Source of the DNA: Paenibacillus brasilensis
GTDB taxonomy: Bacteria; Bacillota; Bacilli; Paenibacillales; Paenibacillaceae
Direction of reading: 5' to 3'
Assembly: GCF_009363115.1 (NCBI RefSeq)
Contig: NZ_CP045298.1
Coordinates: 1,131,001-1,195,000 of the forward strand
DNA: 64,000 nucleotides
Positions 1-8,635 of the stretch are shown one piece after another. How positions within the stretch are numbered: position 1 is the first letter of the stretch; each line of letters opens with the position of its first letter. Both the position numbers and the translations under genes were made by a program. Under the pieces are notes generated by a model, which saw only the letters and a list, made by a program, of their open reading frames with translations, was not told the origin of the DNA and made no database searches.

Positions 1-1
1 T

Positions 2-94
2 CACTGGGATGAAATTTTCCCCGAGATCGAGACGGAATACGATCTCAACGTAAAAATTCTCAAACCGGGCGAATACGTCCGCCAGCGGCAATGA
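2..94 (+). CDS. C-terminal end of a Ger(x)C-type spore germination protein (partial)
   Basis: Only the last 30 codons are present; the frame runs from the window edge to TGA. The peptide HWDEIFPEIETEYDLNVKIL followed by a glycine resembles the end of Ger(x)C lipoproteins (GerAC/GerBC/GerKC), where a W-D-x-x-F-P motif precedes alternating hydrophobic residues. These proteins are the membrane-anchored C subunits of nutrient germinant receptors in the spore inner membrane. The small membrane protein that follows 15 nt later fits a ger operon. The assignment rests on a very short tail, so it is tentative. Confidence 0.5.
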   Translation, partial: HWDEIFPEIETEYDLNVKILKPGEYVRQRQ

Positions 95-109
95 AAGGGC
101 AGTGATGAA

Positions 110-316
110 ATGAAATGGGTTCAGATTGCCAATGTTACTTGGATTCTCGCTTTAATTGTGCTTTACGAATGGCCTAAAATCGACAAGACCTTGAAAAGGG
201 AAAAAAGAGCGTTTATTATCCTATGCGTGATCGCTTATGGTTTCTCTTTTCTACTTGTGCTTTTCCCTGACCTTTACAGTCCTGTAAAGGTCTTATTGAC
301 CCTGCATAAATCGTAG
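110..316 (+). CDS. Small two-helix membrane protein of a germination operon
   Basis: A 68-residue protein with two hydrophobic stretches (about residues 5-20 and 35-53) separated by a basic loop (DKTLKREKR). It begins 15 nt after the stop of the GerC-like gene and is probably cotranscribed with it. I recall small membrane proteins accompanying ger operons in Paenibacillus, but I recognise no named family. A role in the germinant receptor complex is inferred from position only. Confidence 0.55.
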   Translation: MKWVQIANVTWILALIVLYEWPKIDKTLKREKRAFIILCVIAYGFSFLLVLFPDLYSPVKVLLTLHKS

Positions 317-375
317 CTTACGAAAAAAATACAGAAAAAAAGGTACAGTCTCCTCAGTTTTCTTGAGCGACTGTA

Positions 376-402
376 CCCTTTGAGCATCAAAGGGACTTTT
401 TC
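376..402 (+). terminator. Intrinsic terminator after the germination operon
   Basis: CCCTTTGA (376-383) pairs perfectly with TCAAAGGG (387-394) around a 3-nt loop and is followed by ACTTTTT. Directly upstream is a second hairpin, GGTACAGTC (342-350) with GACTGTACC (369-377), which shares its last bases with the first, so the two are mutually exclusive. The structure would stop rightward transcription before it enters the IS element antisense. Confidence 0.6.
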
Positions 403-425
403 AGTGGTGGATTGTCAACAGTAAA

Positions 426-1267
426 TCAGACAGCTTTTTTAAGGGCCTCTTGGCGGTACTGAGCAGGTGTCATGTATCCCAGTGTTCCGTGAATGCGATA
501 ATTATTAAACCAGTTGACGTAATCGTATAGTTCGACCTCCAAATGATCAAAGCTCTGAAATTCCATCTGGTTTACGAACTCGGTTTTCATGACCTTGTAG
601 GTGGCTTCCGCTACGGCATTGTCATAGGGACAGCCTTTCATGCTCAGAGAACGACCGATCTCAAAGGTTTCCAGAAGCTCGTCCATCTTTTCATTTTTAA
701 ATTCACTGCCACGGTCTGTATGAAACCACTGAATTTGATGCAGATCACCCTGTACTGTGGCAAAGGCGCGAGAAATCAGAGCAGCGTCCTTGTTCGGACC
801 TGCACTATGACCGATAATCTCTCGATTGAACAGGTCAACGAGTACACAAATGTAGTGCCACTGGTGCTGAACCTTCACATAGGTCAGGTCGCTGACGACG
901 AAGCGCCTGGTCTCGGTTTGGTCAAATTCACGATTCAGGATGTTGGCTGTAGCCGCTTCATTACAGGCGGTTTTATAGGGCTTATATTGTGCCACCGTGT
1001 AGGTTGAAACGAGTCCATGTTCTTTCATAATCCGGCCAATTCGACGTCTGGACACCACGAATCCGCGCTCATGGAGCTTGATTTTGATCTTGCGCTGCCA
1101 TAGGCTTTTCGGTTTTTGTGGAAGATATCCACAACCGCTTCGGTTACATCGTCTTCGGTTGCCTGTTCTTTGGCTTCGTAGTAAAACGTACTTCTTGCGA
1201 TTTGCAGGACGTAGCACATTGCTGATACCGAGTACTTATCACGATTGTTCTGGATGATAGCTACTTT
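426..1267 (-). pseudogene. IS3-family transposase OrfB (DDE integrase), frameshifted
   Basis: The conserved catalytic core is present: D in FVVSDLTYVK, D in WFHTDRGSEFKN and E in the YDNAVAEATYK region, followed by the usual C-terminal NNYRIHGTLGYMTPAQY. The N-terminal part (MCYVLQIARSTFYYEAKE, first ATG at 1219) is in a different frame from the catalytic part. The frames meet at about 1093, where NRKAYGS should continue to KIKIKLHERGF; restoring one G in the + strand TGCGCTGCC run joins them. Upstream of the ATG the frame is open through VAIIQNNRDKYSVSA back to orfA, as expected for a -1 frameshifted OrfAB product near the ACGAAAG sequence at 1264-1270. Confidence 0.85.
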
Positions 1268-1545
1268 CGTCCCATGATCAGCGCGGCTTGCTTTAAAATA
1301 TCGACCTCCATCTTCAAACGCTGGTTCTCTTTTCGCAAAGCCAACAGTTCGTTTTCATCTGAAGAACGATTGTCTTTCTCCTTAAAGGAGCCTGACGTCT
1401 GAGCTTGCTTGATCCAGCGATCTAAAGCTGAAGCTGTGAGGCCATATTCCTCCACAATCGCTGCCCGAGATTTCCCGTTTTCATAGAGTTGCACCATTTG
1501 CTTTTTAAATTCTGAGGTGAAGGTTCGACGTTGTTGTTTTGGCAT
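1261..1545 (-). CDS. IS3-family transposase OrfA (helix-turn-helix)
   Basis: A 94-residue protein with an N-terminal HTH of the HTH_Tnp_1 type (FTSEFKKQMVQLYENGKSR, then AIVEEYGLTASALDRWI) and a C-terminal leucine-heptad coiled coil (ENELLALRKENQRLKMEVDI). It binds the element ends and normally fuses to OrfB by -1 translational frameshifting at its 3' end. OrfA is intact; the partner OrfB is broken downstream. Confidence 0.85.
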   Translation of the reverse strand: MPKQQRRTFTSEFKKQMVQLYENGKSRAAIVEEYGLTASALDRWIKQAQTSGSFKEKDNRSSDENELLALRKENQRLKMEVDILKQAALIMGRK

Positions 1546-1639
1546 TGTAGATAATCCGCTCCTTAGTGTAATAGGTTTATTCTACAAGCCCCCATTTTTG
1601 TTGTCCAACTAAGTGTAGCCGATTGGACTTAAACAGCTC

Positions 1640-3427
1640 TTACAAAAGTAATCCTGTATCTCTTGCTTTTTGCACGGCTTCTTCTCGATTATTGACTCCC
1701 AGCTTGTCATAGAGAGTGGAAGCGTAATTTCTTACGGTGCCGTTGGATAGGTAAAGTTTCTCAGAAATTGTTTTATAACGGTTTCCTTGAGATAAAAGAT
1801 TCAAAACTTCTAGTTCGCGTTTCGTTAAGCCATACTCTTCTCCATCTGACCATGGTCCGACTGACTCTTCTTCATCATTTCCGTCCCACATTTTATGGAA
1901 CAAATCTTGGTTTATTACCGTGCCTCCCCGATAGACGAGGCGAATCGTTTCAGCCAGTTCACGCGACTCTATGGATTTCAGCAAATAGCCATCAGCACCG
2001 CTTCGCATGATTTCCTTCGCCCTCTCTGTATCCTGAAACGTTGACAGGATGAGGACACGAATGTCAGGCCATGTTTCCTTAATTATTTGGGTCGCACGAA
2101 TCCCATCCTGATTGGGCATCTCCAAATCCATTAATATCAAATCTGGATTCAGGCTTCTGCACAATTCCACAGCTTGTTCTCCATCTTCAGCCACCCCCAC
2201 TACCTGCAAGTCCTCCTGTCCGTCCAAGATTGTATGGAGACTGTCTCGGATAAACGAATGATCATCGACGATACACAAGCGGATTCGTTCATCGGACAAT
2301 TGTACAAGTCTGGGTAACACACATGAGATGAACGTCCCTTCACCTTTTTCCGAGTATACAGTGACTCTCCCTTGTAACTGTGTCGCACGTTCTTTCATTG
2401 TAGTTAATCCGAAGCCATCCTTCCACTCCTCCACTCCGCCGCCATTATCCTGCACATCCAATCTCGTCTGTTGCGGCTCAAAATGCAGTGACACAATGAT
2501 TTCGGTGGATTGTCCGTGGCGCACGGCATTAGTCAGCGATTCCTGCAAGCTCCGATAAAGAGTCATTTTCGCTTGTTTGGAGACCATGTACTCTTCCCCT
2601 ATTATTCGAGTGCGTACATTTACTTTTGCATGTTTCTGGAACTCCTCTGCTAATTGTTGCAAAGTAACAGTCAAGGGAAGCGATTCTTGTGGTGAATCTA
2701 TTTGATGCAAATAGGCTCTCACTTCCTCCATACTGTTACGGGCTAATTGCAATAATGTGTCGATTTTCTGCTCCCCATCTTTTGTTGCTAATTCCGTACG
2801 CAATATTTCCAACCCCATAATGATCGAGGTATAGGAATGCCCCATCGTATCATGCAAATCTTTGGAAAGTCTATCGCGCTCCTCTAACAAAGTAATCTGC
2901 TCAATCTGAGATAGGTACTGTTCCAGCACAAGCTTCTGATTGCGTATAATTTCATTTTGGCGGTAATTAGAAGCTAGTAAGTGAAAGGAAAATCCCATCG
3001 CAAAAGCCAGACCGAGTGGGATAATCGCCCATAGATCTGTTCCTGGGGAAAATATTGCAATGAGCAATGGAAACAAAACAACTGTGATAGAACCCGACCA
3101 ACGGAATGATTTATGAGCACTATTTGCCGCGATCATGAAAGTTGGCATTAAAAATGCAAGATATGCCGCCGGAAATAATAAGGTTAAGTAGAAGCACACT
3201 CCGCCAAACAAAACCATCTCAGTAAGCAGATAGTAGCGATAACTGAACATTAAACAAATCCAAGGTATTGAAAATGCGGCAATTTCCCAAAGAACGATGA
3301 TCCAAAGGGGCACAGTTAAATGGTCTTGGTGTTGGATAGTAGTTATCATCAATGAAAACCAGATGACAAAACGTATACAAAGCAATAACCAGTCATACCA
3401 GAGCCATTGTTTCCAGGTTGTAAACAA
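1640..3427 (-). CDS. Fused NarL/DesK-type histidine kinase and LuxR-type response regulator
   Basis: A single 595-residue reading frame holds what are usually two proteins. Residues 1-155 form about six membrane segments. Residues 185-250 are a HisKA_3 domain with phosphoacceptor His192 in KDLHDTMGH. Residues 280-372 are an HATPase domain (N box ESLTNAVRHG, G boxes DNGGG and GFGLTTMKER). Residues 382-500 are a receiver domain with phospho-Asp434 (ILMDLEMPNQDG), and about 530-595 a LuxR HTH (LTKRELEVLNLLSQG, then YLSNGTVRNYASTLYDKLG). The junction (LPRLVQLSDERIRLCIVDD, near 2295) looks like a kinase end run into a regulator start. It lies 4 nt downstream of a sensor-domain protein, so the two form an operon. 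The fusion may be natural or due to a small deletion. Confidence 0.85.
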   Translation of the reverse strand: MFTTWKQWLWYDWLLLCIRFVIWFSLMITTIQHQDHLTVPLWIIVLWEIAAFSIPWICLMFSYRYYLLTEMVLFGGVCFYLTLLFPAAYLAFLMPTFMIAANSAHKSFRWSGSITVVLFPLLIAIFSPGTDLWAIIPLGLAFAMGFSFHLLASNYRQNEIIRNQKLVLEQYLSQIEQITLLEERDRLSKDLHDTMGHSYTSIIMGLEILRTELATKDGEQKIDTLLQLARNSMEEVRAYLHQIDSPQESLPLTVTLQQLAEEFQKHAKVNVRTRIIGEEYMVSKQAKMTLYRSLQESLTNAVRHGQSTEIIVSLHFEPQQTRLDVQDNGGGVEEWKDGFGLTTMKERATQLQGRVTVYSEKGEGTFISCVLPRLVQLSDERIRLCIVDDHSFIRDSLHTILDGQEDLQVVGVAEDGEQAVELCRSLNPDLILMDLEMPNQDGIRATQIIKETWPDIRVLILSTFQDTERAKEIMRSGADGYLLKSIESRELAETIRLVYRGGTVINQDLFHKMWDGNDEEESVGPWSDGEEYGLTKRELEVLNLLSQGNRYKTISEKLYLSNGTVRNYASTLYDKLGVNNREEAVQKARDTGLLL

Positions 3428-3431
3428 ATTA

Positions 3432-4022
3432 TCACCTCTTAATAGCTTTAAACATGGAATGCGTGTACATTCCGACTATTTGAACTAAGCTGTTTCCAAT
3501 GCGAGTATTGATCCAGACGAGAATACACCCAGCGAGCATGACACATATAGCCTTTTCCCATGAATCTACAGCGAATCCCCATAAGTATATATCAAGATGT
3601 TGAAAAAGTATCGGTGTAACGATAATTACGAGCGGAGCTATGTACAATATAACGGCACATATAAGGCTAATCACCCCAATAAAAAATTTCTGCATAAGCC
3701 AAAAAACGGCCCTCCAATTGCTACTATTAAGAATGGCTTCTCTCGCTTTCATCCATTTATCCCTTCCACTGTTTGTCCTTGTCGGGATTGGCTCTATCGA
3801 TATATCCGTATAAACCTTCGTCTGAATGCGTTCATATTGGACAAACGTGTGAGTTGTTCGCAACACACACGCCAACAAGGGAATGCCCACGAAGATAACC
3901 GTCATCCCCAACGCAAATGTAATGCTGACCAAATAGAAGCAAAAATAAAACAGTCCCGATCCGAAGGTAAACAACAAAAAGTAGAAATCTTGCAACCTTT
4001 TGCGAGCTGATTCTTTCGTCAT
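3432..4022 (-). CDS. Sensor-domain membrane protein, partner of the adjacent kinase
   Basis: A 196-residue protein with four predicted membrane segments (about 12-55 as two, 110-145, 155-180). The pattern, including the FVGIPLLACVLR segment followed by charged residues, resembles the putative sensor domain (PF13796) often found N-terminal to NarL-type histidine kinases. Here it is a separate gene ending 4 nt before the kinase start, which suggests it supplies or modulates input to that kinase. The stimulus cannot be told from sequence. Functional assignment is by family resemblance and position. Confidence 0.65.
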   Translation of the reverse strand: MTKESARKRLQDFYFLLFTFGSGLFYFCFYLVSITFALGMTVIFVGIPLLACVLRTTHTFVQYERIQTKVYTDISIEPIPTRTNSGRDKWMKAREAILNSSNWRAVFWLMQKFFIGVISLICAVILYIAPLVIIVTPILFQHLDIYLWGFAVDSWEKAICVMLAGCILVWINTRIGNSLVQIVGMYTHSMFKAIKR

Positions 4023-4338
4023 TTGATTCTCTCCTACTCTTTATTTTATTTGCTAATACGTTATGAATTGCCCTTCGAATCTAACTAGTTATCTGTCACA
4101 TACGGTAGTGTCAAAGTGTCATATTTGTAGGTCATGACTATAAAACAAGCTGTACTAAGCTCTTTTTTATGTCATGCATTAGAAGACGAAAGGTCACTAG
4201 CTACTATGACTTGCCGCTTGCTACACTCGGTTCATACACGGGTGAGTCGACATTTCTACCAGCATGATTTCTGCGTGTTCCCAATAATCCTTAGAAGTTG
4301 GAGAATTAAAACCATCGACATCCACGGCCAATATTCAA
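4023..4338. other. Intergenic region between sensor operon and pseudogene
   Basis: About 316 nt without a supported gene. It contains the divergent upstream sequence of the sensor-kinase operon. A direct repeat TGACACT-TTGACACT can be read on the minus strand near 4110-4124, possibly an operator for the response regulator. An open frame at 4134-4358 has no ribosome-binding site and no recognisable sequence. Confidence 0.4.
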
Positions 4339-4997
4339 ATGACGAAAGCTCCCAATAACGCAAAAGAAGTAGAATCTTTTGCTGATCCGTTGTTCGCGGA
4401 AAAAATGAAGAAGTACAATGTGAACGGTTCAAGTTTTGCCGTCGTCCATGATGGAAAAGAATATTTTTAAACCATTAGACATGAAGTCTACCAGTGTGCG
4501 CTTTACGTCTGACCTTCTCAAGAGAATGGCTACACATTACGGTCCCACTGGCGATCCTCATCCAACATATGGGCACGCCCCAACTGATGGACCACAAAGA
4601 AGCATTTTGTCCATTGGAGAAGACATGTCAAAGTACATGATTATGCAGCTACAGAATGGGAAGTTTGGAGATGAAGAAATCGTAACATGTGGTATTAAAA
4701 GGCGGAAACATGCCGGGATATTCTTCGTTGATGGTTTTGGTGCCTGAACAAAAAACCGCATTTTTCATGTCTTACAATAATGATTCCATGATGAGTCTAG
4801 ATGTGTATGATGCGTTCATGGATCATTATTTTCCTCGAACTATCACTGTGAAGAAACCAACATACCACCAGTTAGAGGAAAAAGAAGCGCAAAAATACGT
4901 GGGTCTATATCAAAATACACGTGTATTCGCAATTCGTACCCACTTTTCCTATGAGAATGGGGCGTTGGTCATGGAAGATGAAACAGCTGGAAAATAA
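4339..4997 (+). pseudogene. Beta-lactamase/penicillin-binding family serine hydrolase remnant
   Basis: Three blocks of a class C beta-lactamase-like (PF00144) protein survive. The first (from ATG 4339) reads up to NGSSFAVVHDGKEYF and stops; the second (about 4450-4690) contains NIFKPLDMKSTSVRF and the GEDMSKYMIMQL region; the third (from about 4689, other frame) has GNMPGYSSLMVLVPEQKTAFF and a C-terminal ending. The segment that should hold the SxxK serine and the YxN motif between blocks one and two is missing, and a frameshift separates blocks two and three. The gene is certainly non-functional as a hydrolase. Confidence 0.8.
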
Positions 4998-5158
4998 ACA
5001 AAAGCTGTGTATATTTATAATAATGCCTTCACCAATTATCTTACTTCCCTTCTAGCTTCTCCACCGCGATACCGCCTCCGCCCTTATGTATACGGCGTCC
5101 AACTATGGGACGCCTTTTTCCATTATGACGTTGATGTGCAACTAACATCCCCGGCTTC

Positions 5159-5935
5159 CTATGATGTCCCCATCGCAATCCAGAGAATCCACCCCTCACA
5201 TATCTGACCCGATTGTCTGCGTTCCACTGTAAGCACTGCCGAATACCTCTGTCGCTGTGTAACAGATACCGTCACTCCCGGTACGCTCGCATTAGCGGTG
5301 ATTGCATATTGTGTGTCTATAAAGGGCTTCTCAAACACAACGTTTACTTCACTTATAACCGCCTGTGCAGGTAGATAAAAAGAAATGCTGCCAAATTGGG
5401 GTGAAGTCGCTTTACTGTCCGTAGTCCTGTCATTGGTCGGTGAGCCATCGTGAATGGCATTCCGACCTAATTCTTTTTCATCGTGAAAAGCTAGATCTTG
5501 CTCAGGCAATTGCATTCGCTGCTTTGGACGCTGTCTTCCTTCCGCAATATGAATACTGGTTATGGAACAATCCAGCAACGAATCTTGCTCGTTCTGATCT
5601 TCCGCCTTCATAGACGTCATGTCATTACCCGTTCCGTATTCGGTATCTGACTCAGGCACAGACAACAGCAGCACAGATGCTCGATTCATCTGCATCGCTT
5701 CCTCCAGCGTTTTGGGAAGCTTATGCTTTTTCCATGCTGCTTCCTCTATAGCTTGAACCGGGGGATCCTTCTCTACAGGGACAGCTGCACTTGCCGTTCC
5801 ACGCTGAGTGGTTCTGTGACTGCCAGCAGGCGAAGCAGGTTTCTCCTTGCTTACACGGGGAGAGGGAACTGTATTGGAAAGGTTACGCCGTGCTATTTTT
5901 TTATCCTTATGACCATGGTTCATACGATGGTTCAT
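5159..5935 (-). CDS. Low-complexity protein of unknown function, WIAMG-type C terminus
   Basis: A 258-residue protein, hydrophilic and basic at the N terminus (HRMNHGHKDKKIARRN), with a polar middle part and a C-terminal domain rich in beta-forming residues ending in EGWILWIAMGTS. The start at 5935 is chosen because AAAGGAG lies 8 nt upstream; an earlier ATG at 6004 has no such site. It stands next to a CotSA-like glycosyltransferase and opposite a YheCD-like ATP-grasp gene, which suggests a spore-surface role, but I recognise no family and this is inference. Confidence 0.55.
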   Translation of the reverse strand: MNHRMNHGHKDKKIARRNLSNTVPSPRVSKEKPASPAGSHRTTQRGTASAAVPVEKDPPVQAIEEAAWKKHKLPKTLEEAMQMNRASVLLLSVPESDTEYGTGNDMTSMKAEDQNEQDSLLDCSITSIHIAEGRQRPKQRMQLPEQDLAFHDEKELGRNAIHDGSPTNDRTTDSKATSPQFGSISFYLPAQAVISEVNVVFEKPFIDTQYAITANASVPGVTVSVTQRQRYSAVLTVERRQSGQICEGWILWIAMGTS

Positions 5936-6048
5936 GGTGACCGCTCCTTTGGCACAGGAGTGAATAAGCGGTCGCTCCGCTTCATTCACCCGGCTGGGAA
6001 TCATGGCTAATGCCTATAAGCTAGCCTATGCGCATAAGGGCGCCCACG

Positions 6049-7212
6049 TCACTCAGTTGCACAGTCCAGCATAATTTGCGCCCAGCGATGTGCTGAATGC
6101 TGCCATAAAAACCGTCTCCGCACCTCACCAAGCCCGGCTTCTCCCATCCGTCGCCGCAAGTCAGTCTGCCGGAGCAGTCCGATGATGGCCGCGGCCATTT
6201 CCCTTTCACCGGGGGATGGATTAACAAGCCAGCCCGTTTCGCCGTGTCGTACAACCTCCGGAATGCCGCCGATACGGGAAGCAACCACGGGCACTTCTGC
6301 CGCCATAGCCTCCAGATTGACCAGCCCGAAGGCTTCATCCTCCACTGATGGAACGACAGTCACGTCGGCTAGCTGATATAGCGAGGCCAACGCCGGATGG
6401 GGAACATAGTCTAGAAATTGGACGTGTTTTCCCAATCTTAGTTTACGCATCTGCCGATGCAACGAAGCCGTGTACGGCGTGGGGCGGTCGTGACCGTAAA
6501 AGGCACTGCCTGCAATGAGCAGCAGCACATCCGGACACGCGCGAGCCACCCGGCGCAGAGCCTTGAGCAGCCGGTGCACGCCTTTCCCCGGCATTAATCT
6601 GCCTGCGTATAGCACGATTCGTCGACCTGACCAGCCGAAATCGTCCAATCGCGCCGCTCTGACTGCTTCTCCCACCGGAGTCCGGCGTGGCAGAAAATCA
6701 TCGGGATGTATCCCCAGCTTATTTACGACGATGCGTTCCCTAACGATAGCAGGACTGTTGGCGGCAACGCTTGCCCCCAAATAGGCGCTATTCACGATAA
6801 TCCGATCCAGCGGCAGCAGCAGCCTGCCCACGTCCTCCCGTCTAAGATGGGGCTGACGGATAAAAGTGGTCGAATGCAAAGTCAGCACTACTCGGCTATT
6901 AGGCAAAGCCTCGCGAATGGCATACGCAGCAGTCGGGCGGTTGTGTACATCTACTACTGCAGGTGACCACCTCTTCAAATCAGCAATCACCTCGGGAATA
7001 TAACCTGCCCCTTGCGTATAACGCATGCACGGGACTCCGTCCACGTCTCCATGATCCGGTGCCTCTACTCCCCTTATCCCATAGATCTGTGCCTGAAGCT
7101 CATGGCTGGCTAATGGTACCATACAGGCAATGACCCGCTCCACAGAACTGCTGCGGGGCGAAGGTATAACAAAAGAGCCCGGTGTAACGACCGCTACCTT
7201 GGGCCTCTGCAT
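6049..7212 (-). CDS. GT4-family glycosyltransferase (CotSA-like)
   Basis: A 387-residue protein with the two Rossmann-like halves of GT-B enzymes. The N-terminal half contains a glycine/serine-rich nucleotide-sugar loop (TPGSFVIPSPRSSSVERV). The C-terminal half has VLYAGRLMPGKGVHRLLKAL and the retaining E-x7-E motif in EDEAFGLVNLEAMA, followed by VVASRIGGIPEVV. It would transfer a sugar from an activated donor, probably to a spore-coat or cell-surface acceptor given similarity to CotSA-type proteins and the ATP-grasp gene nearby. The gene is clearly GC-richer than its neighbours. Confidence 0.8.
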   Translation of the reverse strand: MQRPKVAVVTPGSFVIPSPRSSSVERVIACMVPLASHELQAQIYGIRGVEAPDHGDVDGVPCMRYTQGAGYIPEVIADLKRWSPAVVDVHNRPTAAYAIREALPNSRVVLTLHSTTFIRQPHLRREDVGRLLLPLDRIIVNSAYLGASVAANSPAIVRERIVVNKLGIHPDDFLPRRTPVGEAVRAARLDDFGWSGRRIVLYAGRLMPGKGVHRLLKALRRVARACPDVLLLIAGSAFYGHDRPTPYTASLHRQMRKLRLGKHVQFLDYVPHPALASLYQLADVTVVPSVEDEAFGLVNLEAMAAEVPVVASRIGGIPEVVRHGETGWLVNPSPGEREMAAAIIGLLRQTDLRRRMGEAGLGEVRRRFLWQHSAHRWAQIMLDCATE

Positions 7213-7419
7213 CCATCCTTCACCTACTTTCGTCTCTTATTCCAACACCCTTCAACACTCATCTAGTATCATATCGCCTCCTTCGCTCAAAGGTGCCTGG
7301 CTTCTCACTTTGGGCGCACCGCAAGGCGAGCGTCCATGCCTGGCCGATCTTTCATACATATGATGGACTAGAATCACAGTATGGTCAGTTGGAGTGACTA
7401 CAAGGAGGCGGACATACTC

Positions 7420-8547
7420 ATGTTGCATGTCGGTGTCATGCTCAACCCGGCAACCTACCGGGGCATTCCCGCCATGAAGACACGATATGAATCTATCGCC
7501 AATTACGAAGACGCCGGGTTAAGCTATGGGCTCATCCCCTGCTTTCTTCATCTGGAAGAGATTCATATAGCGACTGGAACATGCCGGGCTTTTGTTAAAC
7601 ACGGCAACGAGTATCGGCAGATGACTCTTCCGTTGCCACCGGTCATTCACAATCGGACTCTTTATCGGCATAATGAAAATGCCAGAGATATCAACAGGCT
7701 GGTAAAAAAGGGAATCTATATTTTTAACGAACAAAACCGTTTCCGCAAGGACCATATACATGCGATTTTGCAGGAAGACCCGTTGTTGCGCATCCACCTT
7801 CCCAAAACATTGCAAGGTAACCTGTCCTCAATCCATACTCTGATGGAGCAAATCGGAGATGTTGTAATCAAACCCAGCAGTGGAAGTGTTGGCAGAGGAA
7901 TTATGCGTCTACGTCGTTCCCATGGACACTGGACCCTGCAATGTGCTCATCCCGCTATGCCTGAGCGCTGGTCCACGCTGCGCTTACATGGCGGAGAACT
8001 GCCTTTATTTCTGCATAAGCGGCTACTGCATGTGCCTCACATCGTACAGGAAACCATACCGCTTGCTCTGTGCGACGATCGCCCTTTTGATATCCGTGTG
8101 ACCGTTCAGCGTGGATATGGTGGCGTATGGGGAGTGACAGGCATGTTTGCCAAAATTGCTCCTTCCCACACCTTTGTCTCCAATGTGGCACAGGGTGGTA
8201 CAGCCCGTTCCTTACTGGAGGTGTTGTCACAAGCACAGGCGGTTCAAACTTCGAATACAGCCCGCCTGATGAATGAGCTGGAGAGACTCTCGTTACAAAT
8301 CGTTCATCGTCTGGCACAGAACCTTCCCCGTCTCGCCGACGTTGGTTTGGATTTGGGAATTACCCAGGAGGGCAAGGTTTTTTTTATCGAGTGCAATGGT
8401 CGCGACCAGCGATACGGCTTCAGCCAGGCAGGTATGAACAATGTCTGGAAAGAAACGTACACTCAGCCAATGGCATACGCCCGCTGGCTTCTTGAGCGGA
8501 TGCCTTCAGCAGACACCGAACGTTCACCGGGCCGTCCACTGTATTGA
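7420..8547 (+). CDS. YheC/YheD-family ATP-grasp protein, spore-coat associated
   Basis: A 375-residue protein. The start is placed at ATG 7420 because AAGGAGG (7402-7408) lies 11 nt before it; an upstream in-frame ATG at 7381 would have this site inside its coding region. An ATP-grasp domain occupies about residues 110-360, with the ATP-binding lysine and glycine loop in VIKPSSGSVGRGIMRLR, and the metal-binding end FFIECNGRDQRYGF. YheC/YheD proteins in Bacillus are associated with the spore coat; their substrate is unknown. The divergent neighbour is a CotSA-like glycosyltransferase. Confidence 0.8.
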   Translation: MLHVGVMLNPATYRGIPAMKTRYESIANYEDAGLSYGLIPCFLHLEEIHIATGTCRAFVKHGNEYRQMTLPLPPVIHNRTLYRHNENARDINRLVKKGIYIFNEQNRFRKDHIHAILQEDPLLRIHLPKTLQGNLSSIHTLMEQIGDVVIKPSSGSVGRGIMRLRRSHGHWTLQCAHPAMPERWSTLRLHGGELPLFLHKRLLHVPHIVQETIPLALCDDRPFDIRVTVQRGYGGVWGVTGMFAKIAPSHTFVSNVAQGGTARSLLEVLSQAQAVQTSNTARLMNELERLSLQIVHRLAQNLPRLADVGLDLGITQEGKVFFIECNGRDQRYGFSQAGMNNVWKETYTQPMAYARWLLERMPSADTERSPGRPLY

Positions 8548-8635
8548 TTTACGTCACATTCTGTGTCAATATAGTTCAGAGCGGCCGGACAGGTTCCGGC
8601 CAAGACGGCTCGGAAATGAACAAGGGGGATCTGTA

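Larger units (their letters stand above)
408..1607 (-). mobile_element. IS3-family insertion sequence (IS150-like), inactive
   Basis: It contains overlapping orfA and orfB in the -1 arrangement typical of IS3. The ends are uncertain: the best pair I can see is TGGA at 408 reading inwards and ...TCCA ending at 1607, both followed by a CAACA-like stretch, but the similarity is weak and no target-site duplication is visible. The size of about 1.2 kb fits the family. orfB carries a frameshift, so this copy is probably unable to transpose by itself. The right end lies about 30 nt from the end of the kinase/regulator gene. Confidence 0.6.

Noticed and set aside
4134-4358. 74-codon frame before the beta-lactamase remnant
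   Set aside because: No site for translation; composition unlike a protein.
6182-6966. Plus-strand open frames opposite the glycosyltransferase
   Set aside because: They lie antisense to a well-supported GC-rich gene and show no protein-like features.
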